Below, piece after piece: positions 54,968 through 63,900 of a stretch of DNA of 64,000 bases. The position numbers were made by a program, and so were the translations under genes. A model generated the notes under the pieces. It searched no databases and was not told where the DNA came from. It was given only the letters and a program-made list of their open reading frames with translations. Origin of the DNA: Bacteroidales bacterium UBA3653. Its GTDB lineage: Bacteria; Bacteroidota; Bacteroidia; Bacteroidales; Paludibacteraceae. The DNA is taken from the NCBI GenBank assembly GCA_002373505.1, contig DFKE01000013.1, positions 1 to 64,000 on the forward strand. The letters run 5' to 3'. The stretch's first letter is position 1. Every line of letters starts with the position of its first letter.

Positions 54968-56335
54968 TTAGCGGATCATATTATCGCCGAAGAAGGGCTG
55001 CAGTGCCGCAGGAATACGGATGCCCTCCGCTGTCTGGTTGTTCTCAAGCAACGCAGCCACGATACGCGGCAGAGCGAGTGCGGAACCGTTGAGCGTGTGG
55101 CAGAGCGTCACTTTCTTGTCCTCCGCGCGGCGGTAACGGCACTTGAGGCGGTTAGCCTGATAGGTGTCGAAATTGGAAGTCGAGCTGACCTCGAGCCAGC
55201 GGTGCTGTGCTTCGGAATAAACTTCGAAATCATAGCAGAGAGCGGCTGTGAAACTCATGTCGCCGCCGCTCAGACGCAGAATACGATACGGGAGTTCGAG
55301 TTTTTTCAGCAGACCCTCTACGTGTGCCAGCATCTCTTTGTGCGAAGCGTCGGAGTGCTCCGGCGTGTCGATACGCACAATCTCGATCTTGGAGAACTCA
55401 TGCAGACGGTTCAGACCGCGTACGTCCTTGCCGTATGAGCCTGCCTCGCGGCGGAAACACTCGGTGTAGGCGCAGTTCTTGATCGGCAGTTCTTTCTCGT
55501 CGATGATGACATCGCGGTAGAGGTTGGTCACCGGCACTTCAGCGGTCGGGATGAGATAGAGGTCGTCCACCTCGCAGTGGTACATCTGTCCTTCTTTGTC
55601 GGGCAGCTGGCCTGTGCCGTAACCCGAAGCGGCGTTAACCACCGTAGGCGGCATGATCTCTGTGTAACCGGCTTTGTTGGCTTCGGCGAGGAAGAAATTG
55701 ATGAGGGCACGTTGCAGACGTGCGCCTTGACCGATATAGACGGGGAAACCGGCACCGGAGATCTTCACACCGAGGTCGAAATCGATGAGGTTGTATTTCT
55801 TGGCGAGCTCCCAGTGCGGCAGTTTCTCGCTCTTGGCGATACGTTCTGCGGCGATAGCCTCGTCCGTTGTGCTGTCCCAGTCACGGAGCGCTACGGAGCC
55901 GTTCTTTGCGATAGCATCCATCATCGGCTGGTTGGGCCAGTTGCCGATGGTGACAGCGAGGTTGTCCTCTGCGGACGCACCCTCCGGCACGATGTCGTAT
56001 GGTATGTTCGGAATGGTCAGCAGCAGTTTGGTCTGTGCCTCTTCAGCCTCTTTCATTCGTACATCGTACATCGCTAAATCGTCCTTCAGTTTGCCTGTCT
56101 GCGCCTTGGCAGCCTCTGCCTCTTCGCGTTTGCCTTGCGCCATGAGTGCACCGATGGACTTGCTGATCTTGTTCATCTCAGCTGCGGCTGCATCTTTCTG
56201 CTGCTGTGCGGACTTGCGCTCGCCGTCCAGACGAAGCACTTCTTCGATTGCCTCTGCGGCTCCGGCGAAGTGTTTTTTCTCCAGTCCCGCTATCACGCGG
56301 GCTTTATCGTCGTAAATTTGTTTTAATGTTAACAT
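54968..56335 (-). CDS. serS: Seryl-tRNA synthetase
   Basis: Seen: 455 residues. The N-terminal antiparallel coiled coil spans about 1-110. The class II catalytic domain has motif 2 (FRREAGSYGKDVRGLNRLHE) and motif 3 (LNGSALALPRIVAALLENNQ), and reads YGTGQLPDKEGQMYH before them. Known: charges tRNA-Ser and tRNA-Sec. Odd: the second arm of the coiled coil contains LAMYDVRMKE, encoded by a CGTACATCGTACATCG repeat (56055-56077), in place of ordinary coiled-coil sequence. The region upstream to the rpmA terminator is a TTTAGTCATTTACCA repeat block. Confidence 0.96.
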   Translation of the reverse strand: MLTLKQIYDDKARVIAGLEKKHFAGAAEAIEEVLRLDGERKSAQQQKDAAAAEMNKISKSIGALMAQGKREEAEAAKAQTGKLKDDLAMYDVRMKEAEEAQTKLLLTIPNIPYDIVPEGASAEDNLAVTIGNWPNQPMMDAIAKNGSVALRDWDSTTDEAIAAERIAKSEKLPHWELAKKYNLIDFDLGVKISGAGFPVYIGQGARLQRALINFFLAEANKAGYTEIMPPTVVNAASGYGTGQLPDKEGQMYHCEVDDLYLIPTAEVPVTNLYRDVIIDEKELPIKNCAYTECFRREAGSYGKDVRGLNRLHEFSKIEIVRIDTPEHSDASHKEMLAHVEGLLKKLELPYRILRLSGGDMSFTAALCYDFEVYSEAQHRWLEVSSTSNFDTYQANRLKCRYRRAEDKKVTLCHTLNGSALALPRIVAALLENNQTAEGIRIPAALQPFFGDNMIR

Positions 56336-56339
56336 AATA

Positions 56340-56400
56340 TCATTTTATCATTTAGTCATTTACCATTTTGTCCTTTATTTAGCCATTGGGATATTTGACC
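56340..56400. repeat. TTTACCATTTGGTCA-type repeat upstream of serS
   Basis: Degenerate 10-11-base units (CATTTTATCATTTAGTCATT, CATTTTGTCCTTTATTTAGC) fill the gap between serS and the rpmA terminator. Same family as 14571-14617, 30936-30998 and 31077-31140. Confidence 0.72.
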
Positions 56401-56406
56401 AAATAA

Positions 56407-56446
56407 AAATCTCCCACCTGAAGCCGAAGCTTTCGGTAGGAGATTT
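56407..56446 (-). terminator. Intrinsic terminator of rplU-rpmA
   Basis: AAATCTCC-ACC and GGT-GGAGATTT arms of 11-12 bp with an inner CGAAGC/GCTTCG hairpin. Followed on the minus strand by TTATTTGG. Confidence 0.78.
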
Positions 56447-56467
56447 GGATGAATGTCTCCGCGCCGA

Positions 56468-56731
56468 TTAAGCTTCTGCTACCGGCTGGATGGAGACGTA
56501 CGACTTGTTGTCGCGTTTCTTGCGGAAGGTTACGATACCATCGCAGAGAGCGAACAATGTGTGGTCGCTACCCATACCCATGTTCTCACCCGGGTGGTGA
56601 ACGGTACCACGTTGACGTACGATAATGTTACCTGCCTTTGCGAATTGACCACCAAAGATCTTCACGCCAAGACGTTTGCTTTCTGATTCACGGCCGTTCT
56701 TTGAACTACCGACACCTTTCTTGTGTGCCAT
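56468..56731 (-). CDS. rpmA: 50S ribosomal protein L27
   Basis: Seen: 87 residues starting MAHKKGVGSSKNGRESESKR, with the RLGVKIFGGQFAKAGNIIVR core and QRGTVHHPGENMGMGSDHTL. Known: sits near the peptidyl transferase centre of the large subunit. It starts MAHKKG directly, without the cleavable N-terminal extension seen in Firmicutes. It follows rplU by 17 bases and is closed by a strong terminator. Confidence 0.98.
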   Translation of the reverse strand: MAHKKGVGSSKNGRESESKRLGVKIFGGQFAKAGNIIVRQRGTVHHPGENMGMGSDHTLFALCDGIVTFRKKRDNKSYVSIQPVAEA

Positions 56732-56748
56732 ACTCTGTCGTCCTTTCT

Positions 56749-57069
56749 TTAAGCAATAACAATTTCTTTAACTACGACGTTCGTCAGGTCCTGACGATGT
56801 CCGTTCAGTTTGCGGAAGCCTTTACGGCGTTTCTTGTGGAATACAAGGATCTTCTCGCCGCGGCACTCGTTGTCGAGCACTTCGCAAACTACTTTCGCGC
56901 CCTTTACATAAGGAGCACCTACTTTTACTTTACCCTCGTTGTCAAGGAGCAGTACGTTCTCAAACTCAACGGTTGCGCCTTTCTCGAGCTCGTTCATACG
57001 GTTGATGAACAGTTTCTTGCCAGCTTCTACTCGGAACTGCTGGCCTTTCATTTCTACAATTGCGTACAT
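56749..57069 (-). CDS. rplU: 50S ribosomal protein L21
   Basis: Seen: 106 residues, MYAIVEMKGQQFRVEAGKKL at the start and FHKKRRKGFRKLNGHRQDLT near the end. Binds 23S rRNA in the large subunit. First gene of the rplU-rpmA operon, with its own promoter and a leader of about 150 bases. Confidence 0.98.
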   Translation of the reverse strand: MYAIVEMKGQQFRVEAGKKLFINRMNELEKGATVEFENVLLLDNEGKVKVGAPYVKGAKVVCEVLDNECRGEKILVFHKKRRKGFRKLNGHRQDLTNVVVKEIVIA

Positions 57070-57226
57070 CTGTACTTGTTTTTGGGGCTTATGTCTTTTG
57101 TCTTTCGACTTTCGACTAAAACCTGTTAGGGCGGTGCGGCGATAACCCTCTTCCTGTGCGCTGCTGCCGTAGGCTCATACGCTGCGGCGGTTATACTTAT
57201 TTGGCCTAATCCGCGAAAAAAGCGTG
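57070..57226 (-). other. rplU-rpmA leader region
   Basis: The transcribed leader is GC-rich and able to form stems (CGCCGCAGCG, GGGCGGTGCGGCGATAACCC). It also contains one hairpin-family tail, TCTTTCGACTTTCGAC (57094-57118). It may house an autoregulatory ribosomal-protein site, but no known consensus is recognised. Confidence 0.4.
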
Positions 57227-57258
57227 CAAAGGTACAACAATTTTCTGATATGACCAAA
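57227..57258 (-). promoter_or_regulatory. Promoter of rplU-rpmA
   Basis: Minus strand TTTG, 20-base spacer, TACCTTTG; a full consensus match. Confidence 0.88.
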
Positions 57259-57320
57259 TTTTTCTGCGTTTTTTATAGAAAAAAGTGCATTTTGCCATTG
57301 CTATAAAGCAATTAGCTCTT

Positions 57321-58487
57321 CTATTTCAACTTCAGTTGCTCGTTCATCGTCTTGATAGAATAGTCTGCCGGAGCTTTCAGTATTGTCACTACCCAGGACT
57401 GAAGCGATTCGTCCCAAGTCTGGCGAGTGATGGTTTTCCATACCTCGTCAAAAGAGGTCTTCTTTCCCTTGTCCTGTGCCAGAGACTTGCGGTATTTACG
57501 ATCGGCACGCCAGTTCTTCTGGTATTCCGGCGACAATTCGCAACTCTCCTCTACCGTCACTGCCAGACTGTATTGACCCGTCCCGAAATGGTCACGCAGA
57601 CCCAGTGAATCGTCCGGAATCTGCATATACGATCGGGGCACGATGAAACTTTCGCCGCTCAACGCATATTGGGATTCCTGTCCGGCTTTGCGGATATAGA
57701 TGAATGAACCGTTCTCGTCCACGTCCGTTGAATCAATAGGAATGTCCAGAACAAACTCTCCCAGCACCTCGTCCTGATGCAAGGAAGGGGTGAAATCCAT
57801 CCATGAGGATTTGATCTGAATCGTCATTTTAAAATTGAATGTCTTTCTCTCCGCGAACGAAAAAGAAAGCGGTAGCGGCGAATTGGGCAGATGGGAATGA
57901 TAAGGATTGATGACGATAGTGTCCAGAATCAGTTCGAACTTCGAATGGTCTTTTATCCGGTTCAGTTTTTGCCGGTTCAGATGGCAGGAGACATAGAACG
58001 AGGTGTCGTTTTCTATGGTTGCCAGGCATCCGATACCGTTGAACTGGATGCCGCTGGGATCCAGTGCGCCCAGTTCGGAACCGTGAGAATAGAAATCATT
58101 GATGGAGTAGAGTGTGCCAAGCGAACTGGTGAAACTGCATTCCTTGGACGCCGTTTCCATCCATTCCTCTTTGTGGCGGCGGTCCATGGTGATGAGTTGA
58201 CCGATAGCTTGAATACCCAGATCTACCACCGATGAGATATAGCCTGTTGCCACACCTAACGCCGCATTTCCAACCACATTGAGAAGGTCGCTTCCGAAAC
58301 TGCGGCTTGGACCTTCCGTATTCTCGGGTTTGGGTGCAATTTCGTCCGTCAGCGTACTGTCTGTATAGATGATCGTCTTATAGACGATAAGCGGCTTCGA
58401 AGAAGGTTTTGCAGGGGCTTCCCCTTTGGCAAAAAGACCTGTGGACCACACAAGCAAACAGGTGATGAATAAAAGCGTCTTTTTCAT
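57321..58487 (-). CDS. Unrecognised secreted protein of the CHAT/CHASE2 cluster
   Basis: I do not recognise the family. Seen: 388 residues from MKKTLLFITCLLVWSTGLFA (signal peptide). A hydrophobic glycine/alanine-rich stretch (LLNVVGNAALGVATGYISSV, about residues 72-100) could sit in a membrane. A beta-rich region follows (GCLATIENDTSFYVSCHLNR, FNFKMTIQIKSSWMD), and a basic C-terminal end. Last gene of the operon that begins with CHASE2. The ATG at 58487 lies 2 bases after the preceding stop. Confidence 0.75.
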   Translation of the reverse strand: MKKTLLFITCLLVWSTGLFAKGEAPAKPSSKPLIVYKTIIYTDSTLTDEIAPKPENTEGPSRSFGSDLLNVVGNAALGVATGYISSVVDLGIQAIGQLITMDRRHKEEWMETASKECSFTSSLGTLYSINDFYSHGSELGALDPSGIQFNGIGCLATIENDTSFYVSCHLNRQKLNRIKDHSKFELILDTIVINPYHSHLPNSPLPLSFSFAERKTFNFKMTIQIKSSWMDFTPSLHQDEVLGEFVLDIPIDSTDVDENGSFIYIRKAGQESQYALSGESFIVPRSYMQIPDDSLGLRDHFGTGQYSLAVTVEESCELSPEYQKNWRADRKYRKSLAQDKGKKTSFDEVWKTITRQTWDESLQSWVVTILKAPADYSIKTMNEQLKLK

Positions 58488-58489
58488 AT

Positions 58490-59347
58490 CTACCACATGT
58501 ATTGAATATCCGTTTGGGTCTTTTGTGCCTTGTCGGTACGATGGTACAGCAGTTCGTTGTCCAGCGCGTAAGAGTCGTATGGCTCCTTCAATGCCACCAG
58601 CACATATATGTCATCTGCGCCGTCCGGGAAATACACATCCATCGCGCAGGAGCAGAAGCCGCTTGGCGTGATAGGGCAGGCGTTGGCTTCTATCTCCGGG
58701 GTGATCACATAGCATAGCGAGACGGAGTGGGTGCGTTTGTTCACATGAAGCACGTTGATATGATAGTCTATATCGGTGCGGTTCTCGAACTCAAAATCCA
58801 ACTCTCCTCCGCTCAGCTTGTGCCGCTTGAGCGTGATCCCGTCTATCTTCGGACTCTTCTTACCGGAGCAGGCTTGCGCGCCGATCCACGCCAACTGTTC
58901 CGCCAACTGGTCGTAGTCTATTTCGTTGACCTCTCTCTCTGCTGCGCTTCCGCGAGAGCCTGCACCTACGATCTTCATTGCGTGAACCGAATTTTTCATC
59001 GTGTCTCTTTCCCCGGAGCGGAGAGATATATTCAGTCCCCCTAAGATACGTGCAGCAAGGTTGTTCTTGGCATCCCGTACCAGTTCGTAAACTGCATCTT
59101 TTTCTCTTCCGCTGACCTTATAGATCTTGTTCTGGCGCGTGTCCTCTACGCGAACGGAACCGTTTTTGGCAACGCTTAAAGAGTCAATGGCGTTCAAAAC
59201 CAGATCCACCTCAACGGCTTTCCATTGCGAGGATGAACCGGATTGCTTGTATTGCACATCGCCCTCATACGAATAAACGCGATACTGTGCTTGCGAACTG
59301 AACCATCCGCCTAACAGGCAGAGCGAAATAAATAGAAAACGTTTCAT
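58490..59347 (-). CDS. Secreted FecR-like/DUF4384-like protein
   Basis: Seen: 285 residues with a signal peptide (FLFISLCLLGGWFSSQA). An N-terminal FecR-like beta region follows (YRVYSYEGDVQYKQSGSSSQ, LNAIDSLSVAKNGSVRVEDT) and a C-terminal domain (LDFEFENRTDIDYHINVLHV, ENRTxxxxYxxVL pattern, then DDIYVLVALKEPYDSYALDN). The C-terminal pattern recalls DUF4384 domains found next to CHAT and caspase-like proteins; this match is from memory and tentative. Stands between CHASE2 and the 388-residue protein in one operon. Confidence 0.7.
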   Translation of the reverse strand: MKRFLFISLCLLGGWFSSQAQYRVYSYEGDVQYKQSGSSSQWKAVEVDLVLNAIDSLSVAKNGSVRVEDTRQNKIYKVSGREKDAVYELVRDAKNNLAARILGGLNISLRSGERDTMKNSVHAMKIVGAGSRGSAAEREVNEIDYDQLAEQLAWIGAQACSGKKSPKIDGITLKRHKLSGGELDFEFENRTDIDYHINVLHVNKRTHSVSLCYVITPEIEANACPITPSGFCSCAMDVYFPDGADDIYVLVALKEPYDSYALDNELLYHRTDKAQKTQTDIQYMW

Positions 59348-59350
59348 TTT

Positions 59351-59413
59351 TGTCTTTTATCTTTATTCTTTTGTCTTTTATCTTTGAGCAGGCTTGCCTG
59401 CGGTCTTTTGTCT
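59351..59413 (-). repeat. Hairpin repeat between FecR-like and CHASE2 genes
   Basis: Core GCAGGC-TT-GCCTGC with TTTGA before and GGTCTTTTGTCTTT after. It occupies the whole gap between the genes. Confidence 0.8.
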
Positions 59414-60553
59414 TTATTTCAGTTGTCTGCACAACCCGTATATGGCATAGACTATATCAAAGGCCAGCGTACCGAATACAAGCATTGTAATGGCTGGCGT
59501 ATAGTCCACGTAGATATGGGAATGGGCGAATCGGGCGCAACCGATAAACACAAATCCGAACATGAAACCAAATGTCAATAGTCGTACCGCCAGATTGAGC
59601 ATGTACTTCATTCGCTCGCTTTTGTTGGCAATGAGCAATAGGCTTACTAAAATCAGGCAGATACATACGGCAAAAGTCCAGTTCTTCCAGGCCGCACGCG
59701 TTTGGATATACTGCCCGTTCAGCATCGTCTGCGTGGCATAGGCATGGATGACCACACCGGCTACCGGCTCCCGCAACGGAGTACGGTATATATCTTTGGT
59801 GTCCTCGATTACTCCGAGCAGCACCACTTTGCCTTTGAGCCTGCCTGCTACTGCCGGGTTCTTCAAACGATCGGCGGAAATAACCTCTATCTCTTGGTGT
59901 GTAAAATCAATAATTTCTTCCGTGTTGCCTCTACGGATGGCTTCTTCCGCGCGTTCAGGTGCTGCTATACGAACTAACTCCAGAGCCATGCTGGGAATAG
60001 TGTCGCCGCTGCGGCTATAGACACAGGGAAGGAAAGTGCGCACTACCGTCCAGCTATGATTGACATCCAGATTCGCGTAGCCCCGATGAGGAGGAGTGAT
60101 CTCATCGTCATAAAAAGACAAGTTCTCTATCTCATAGTGGATATTGTCGCTGTCTTTCTTGATTTTATGGATACTTACCATGTTGGGCGTGTTGCGGATT
60201 GTATTGTATAGTACCTCGTTGTTTTCCTTTTTTATAGAGAAATAGATATCCAACCCGATAGCTTTCGGCTCGTATTGGCGGATGGTATCAATGAGGGGTA
60301 GCAGTTGCTCTCTATTCAGGCTGTCAACGCTGACAACTACCACTTCGTCGCTCAACTCTCTGCCCTGACGGTCTTCTTCCATCATATTATAGATATCCGA
60401 CACCTGGAAATCTACCTTCTTCTCAATTGGAGCAAAGATATCAATCGACGAAAAATCGGAACTCAACATAGCGCTGAATAACCCGGCAATCAGAACGGAC
60501 AGAATAATGATTAATCCGCCCTGCCACCATTTCATACCTTCTTTATTATCCAT
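59414..60553 (-). CDS. CHASE2-domain membrane protein without output domain
   Basis: Seen: 379 residues. A first helix (WWQGGLIIILSVLIAGLFSA) precedes a periplasmic CHASE2 domain (about 35-285: DEVVVVSVDSLNREQL, EPKAIGLDIYF, YANLDVNHSWTVVRTFLP, GKVVLLGVIEDTKDIYRTPL, GVVIHAYATQTMLNG). Three C-terminal helices follow, and the protein ends a few residues after the last one. Known: CHASE2 is an extracellular sensor usually fused to kinase, cyclase or protease output. Here no output domain is fused, so signalling must pass to another protein; the CHAT protein encoded just upstream is the obvious candidate. The start 60553 fits the promoter at 60662-60693. Confidence 0.88.
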   Translation of the reverse strand: MDNKEGMKWWQGGLIIILSVLIAGLFSAMLSSDFSSIDIFAPIEKKVDFQVSDIYNMMEEDRQGRELSDEVVVVSVDSLNREQLLPLIDTIRQYEPKAIGLDIYFSIKKENNEVLYNTIRNTPNMVSIHKIKKDSDNIHYEIENLSFYDDEITPPHRGYANLDVNHSWTVVRTFLPCVYSRSGDTIPSMALELVRIAAPERAEEAIRRGNTEEIIDFTHQEIEVISADRLKNPAVAGRLKGKVVLLGVIEDTKDIYRTPLREPVAGVVIHAYATQTMLNGQYIQTRAAWKNWTFAVCICLILVSLLLIANKSERMKYMLNLAVRLLTFGFMFGFVFIGCARFAHSHIYVDYTPAITMLVFGTLAFDIVYAIYGLCRQLK

Positions 60554-60910
60554 AGTTTGTATATTTTTTATTGAGCAATCAGTAGTGTTTTTGTATAGCA
60601 CTCAGTAGTGTTTTTTGTATAGCACTCAGCGTCGTCTCTGTATTGCACTCAATTTGCGCTGCAAATTTATAACAAAAATTGCACATACGCAAATATAAGT
60701 GAATTTTTTTGTCTTTTTTGCGCAAAAAAATGAATATATTATTTTTTATTTGTTACCCTTTCTTTTTGACTTTTTGCACTCGCTTCTCGGTATTATATAC
60801 GTAGTATATAATACTAACGTATTAACCTCGAAAAATTAGTGCGTGATAAGTGCGTGATAAGTGGGAGATAAGTACGTCATAAGTGCGTCATAATAAGGTT
60901 AAATGAGGAC
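60554..60910. other. Intergenic region between CHAT and CHASE2 genes
   Basis: It contains the CHASE2 promoter and three tandem GCACTCAGTAGTGTTTTT-type units (about 60560-60660). A perfect 9-bp inverted repeat ATTATATAC-GTA-GTATATAAT lies near 60793-60813. Five tandem 11-base GTGCGTGATAA-type units lie at about 60838-60893. No gene is supported here. Confidence 0.7.
60662..60693 (-). promoter_or_regulatory. Promoter of the CHASE2 operon
   Basis: Minus strand TTTG, 20-base spacer, TAAATTTG; full consensus match. It shows that CHASE2 and the two genes behind it can be transcribed separately from the CHAT gene. Confidence 0.85.
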
Positions 60911-63900
60911 TTAATCCAACAATATAAACCCTGCCCAGTAGTACGGCGATGCATACGGATGACTGACTTCCGAGGACTCAGCTCCCCCTTTAGGGGGCTG
61001 GGGGGCCTCCTCCGTAACCCGTAACCCGTCACCCGTCACCGATCCTCCCCCTTTAGTGGGCTGGGGGGCCTGCCCCGTCATCTTACCTTTGTTTTTATAC
61101 TTCTCATGGAGAATGGACCTGCCATTATCCTCTGAAACCGTTCCCTCCGCTGTATAACTCCTCACTTCCTGCTGTGCCATCCTGAATGCCTGCCGCTTGC
61201 TCATCCCTTGGCTGTAATAGCGGTAAAAAGCAGTCGTTAGCATGCGCGTAGCGTCATCATCGACCTTCCATAGTGCCATTAACATTGTCTGTGCACCGGC
61301 AATCTTAAACGCTCGCTGGAGTCCGAACACTCCTTCTCCGGATACATCCCCAAGACCCGTCTCACAGGCGGATAATACTACAATATCTGCCCCGCGAAGG
61401 TCTAACGCCGAGATTTCCTTTGCCGTCAAAATGCCGTCTTGTACACCTTTGTCTAATCGGTTGCTATGTCCGCCTAATGCGGTATTGGCTCCTGCAAAAA
61501 GCAGTCCGCAGCGGTTCAAAGGATCAATAGGCAGAGCTTGCTGTACATCGCTTTCGATTGTACTGTTCTGAGTGAAGAATTTCTGCTGCTGTGCCTCTTT
61601 CTCCGGCCAGTAGAAGCCGTGTGTGGCAAGATGGAGAATGTTCTTCCCTTGACCACTCAATGCCTTGAAGGATTCTTCGGTCGCACTTCGGCCGCGATAG
61701 GTATTAACCCGGACATGTTTCTGTTTCAGCATGAATTCAATCGAATCCACTTCAATCTTAGTGCCCGGAAGATCATAAGCCATGTCTCGCAATGTCATCC
61801 GCTGGATGTTTGCCATAGCCAGATCTGTAGAATTATGTTGGCTCTCGTATTTCTGGTGCTCTACGGCTAGGTCAGTAGGAGTCGCGTTGTACCGGATGTC
61901 TCCGAATAACGCCGCATTCTGGTGAGAGTCTGCTCTCTTTCCTCCGATAATCTCCCTGGTGGAAGACAACCGTACCAAATTATATTTGTCTCCTATCGTA
62001 CTTGTCTCGTCATATGGCAGATTCTCCATAGCTACCTGATGCAGGATGCCGGACGGGGAGAAGAAGACCACTTCTCCTTGCTTTATATGCGGCAAGATGG
62101 CACCCCATATTGTTTGAGTGAGCTTTTGACCCTTCGCGTCATATGAATAGATGTTATGTATATTCTCTTTTCCGCGTGTGGAAGTTAATGAACTTACTTC
62201 CTCTTCGCTGAAAAGACGAATAGCCACTGGTGCTTCTGCATCGCGGCGGAGCAGCAGAGCATAGTAAACAGGAATGCTATCTTCTCCTATCTTCCCGTTC
62301 ACAATCTCTATTGCAACCTGTCCATCCTTTAATGCGCCTCGCACATCCTTCCAATTAGCCTGATTAACACCTTCAAACCCATTCTTGTCAATATATTCCT
62401 GAATGGCTGTTTGCAGATTGTTCTTCGCTTGCATGAGATTATATTGTAATGTCACTGCCTCCATACTATTCATATCCGTTACATCAGCAAGGGCTTTCTC
62501 GCGTTGCTTGCTCCGCTGGTATAAATTCCGGATATTGCTATCCGGATGATGAGCCATTAATGAGTCCGCTTCTGTATTCAGCGCAAGAAGAAGTCCTTTG
62601 GATTGTAATTGCCAGTTATAAAACGACTCCATATATAGATCCTTCATTTTAGAAGAGATACTATCCTCGCATATCATCACAAAACGGTCGTTGATAGCAT
62701 CGTAGCGTTTCAGCATTTTAGAGGCTTGTTCCGCACCGACACTCATGAGTTGCTTACCGATTTCCTTGCGCATAAAATCATTGAAATAGACTAATTGCTC
62801 AATAGCATCCTTTTCCCTTCCTGCTAACGCATATGCCCGCGAGGGAGACAAGCACCCTTCGTTATACCATGAACCCATTGCGGTTGGATCATATTGATTA
62901 ACTATGTCAGCCGCTTTGGTTGCTGTAACGTAGTCGTGAGTGATCCAATAGTTGGTCGCAAAACGATAGCCGTAATAGGAACTGCTATCATTGGTTAATG
63001 TAAAATATTCTTCTAATAACTGATCGCCTAATGCGATACTATCTACGTTATAGTAATATTCGGCGAGCGCACTTAAGGCCTGAGCATTGTTCTCGCATTT
63101 CTTGTTATATCGTACTGCATGTAGTAACTGTTCCGAAAAGAATTTGCCTAATTCTTTGCCATATTCTTCGTCTCCTTTTTCTTTATATAACTGGTAGGTG
63201 TAGGGGAGTACGGATGCATAGTACCACATGTGATAGCAATTCCATTCCTTGTCTCTGCTGGCAATATTTGCTCGTGCTAAATCCGGTATGATGTATAAAT
63301 CCAGAATATGCGTTGCCATCTCTTTATTGTTAAGTGCATAATAAAAGAACGAAACGGAATTTATCAATTGCTCGTACATCTGATCCCCGGAATGATATTT
63401 TAATAACTCAGTCAGTACGCTGTGCTCTGCCATGGCGGCGCCTATCGCCCATGATTCATGCGTGTAGTAATACCAGTTCTGTGTAGTCCGGTTTAAATCA
63501 CAGATGTATAGTACAAAACGCCCTTGCCATGTGATGTCATCCGAAAGGGAAAAATGATAATAACCCATCGCTCTAAGAAACGCACGGATGTTGTCAGCCT
63601 GTTCCACTATATATTTGTAGCCGCTTCCTTGGATTAGCATCTCCTTACAAAAGGCATAGCCCAATCGCAAATAACGCTCTAAATATCTATCCCATTCCTT
63701 GCCTTCTTGCCATTCGTATGGCATGGTTTGTAAAGGATAGTCAACAAACATAAATCCGTTCCGACGGAGGCTGTCTTGATAGGCGATAAACTCATTCAGC
63801 ATCTCATTGCTTTTTCCAAGATTGGATTTTAGCTCTTCCATTTGCTCGGACTGAAATTTGAGCTGAGAAGGAAAAACTCGTTCTATTGTAGCAAAAAATT

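Noticed and set aside
57070..57226. Known ribosomal-protein L21 leader motif
   Set aside because: The leader can fold but I could not match it to a defined L21-binding consensus.
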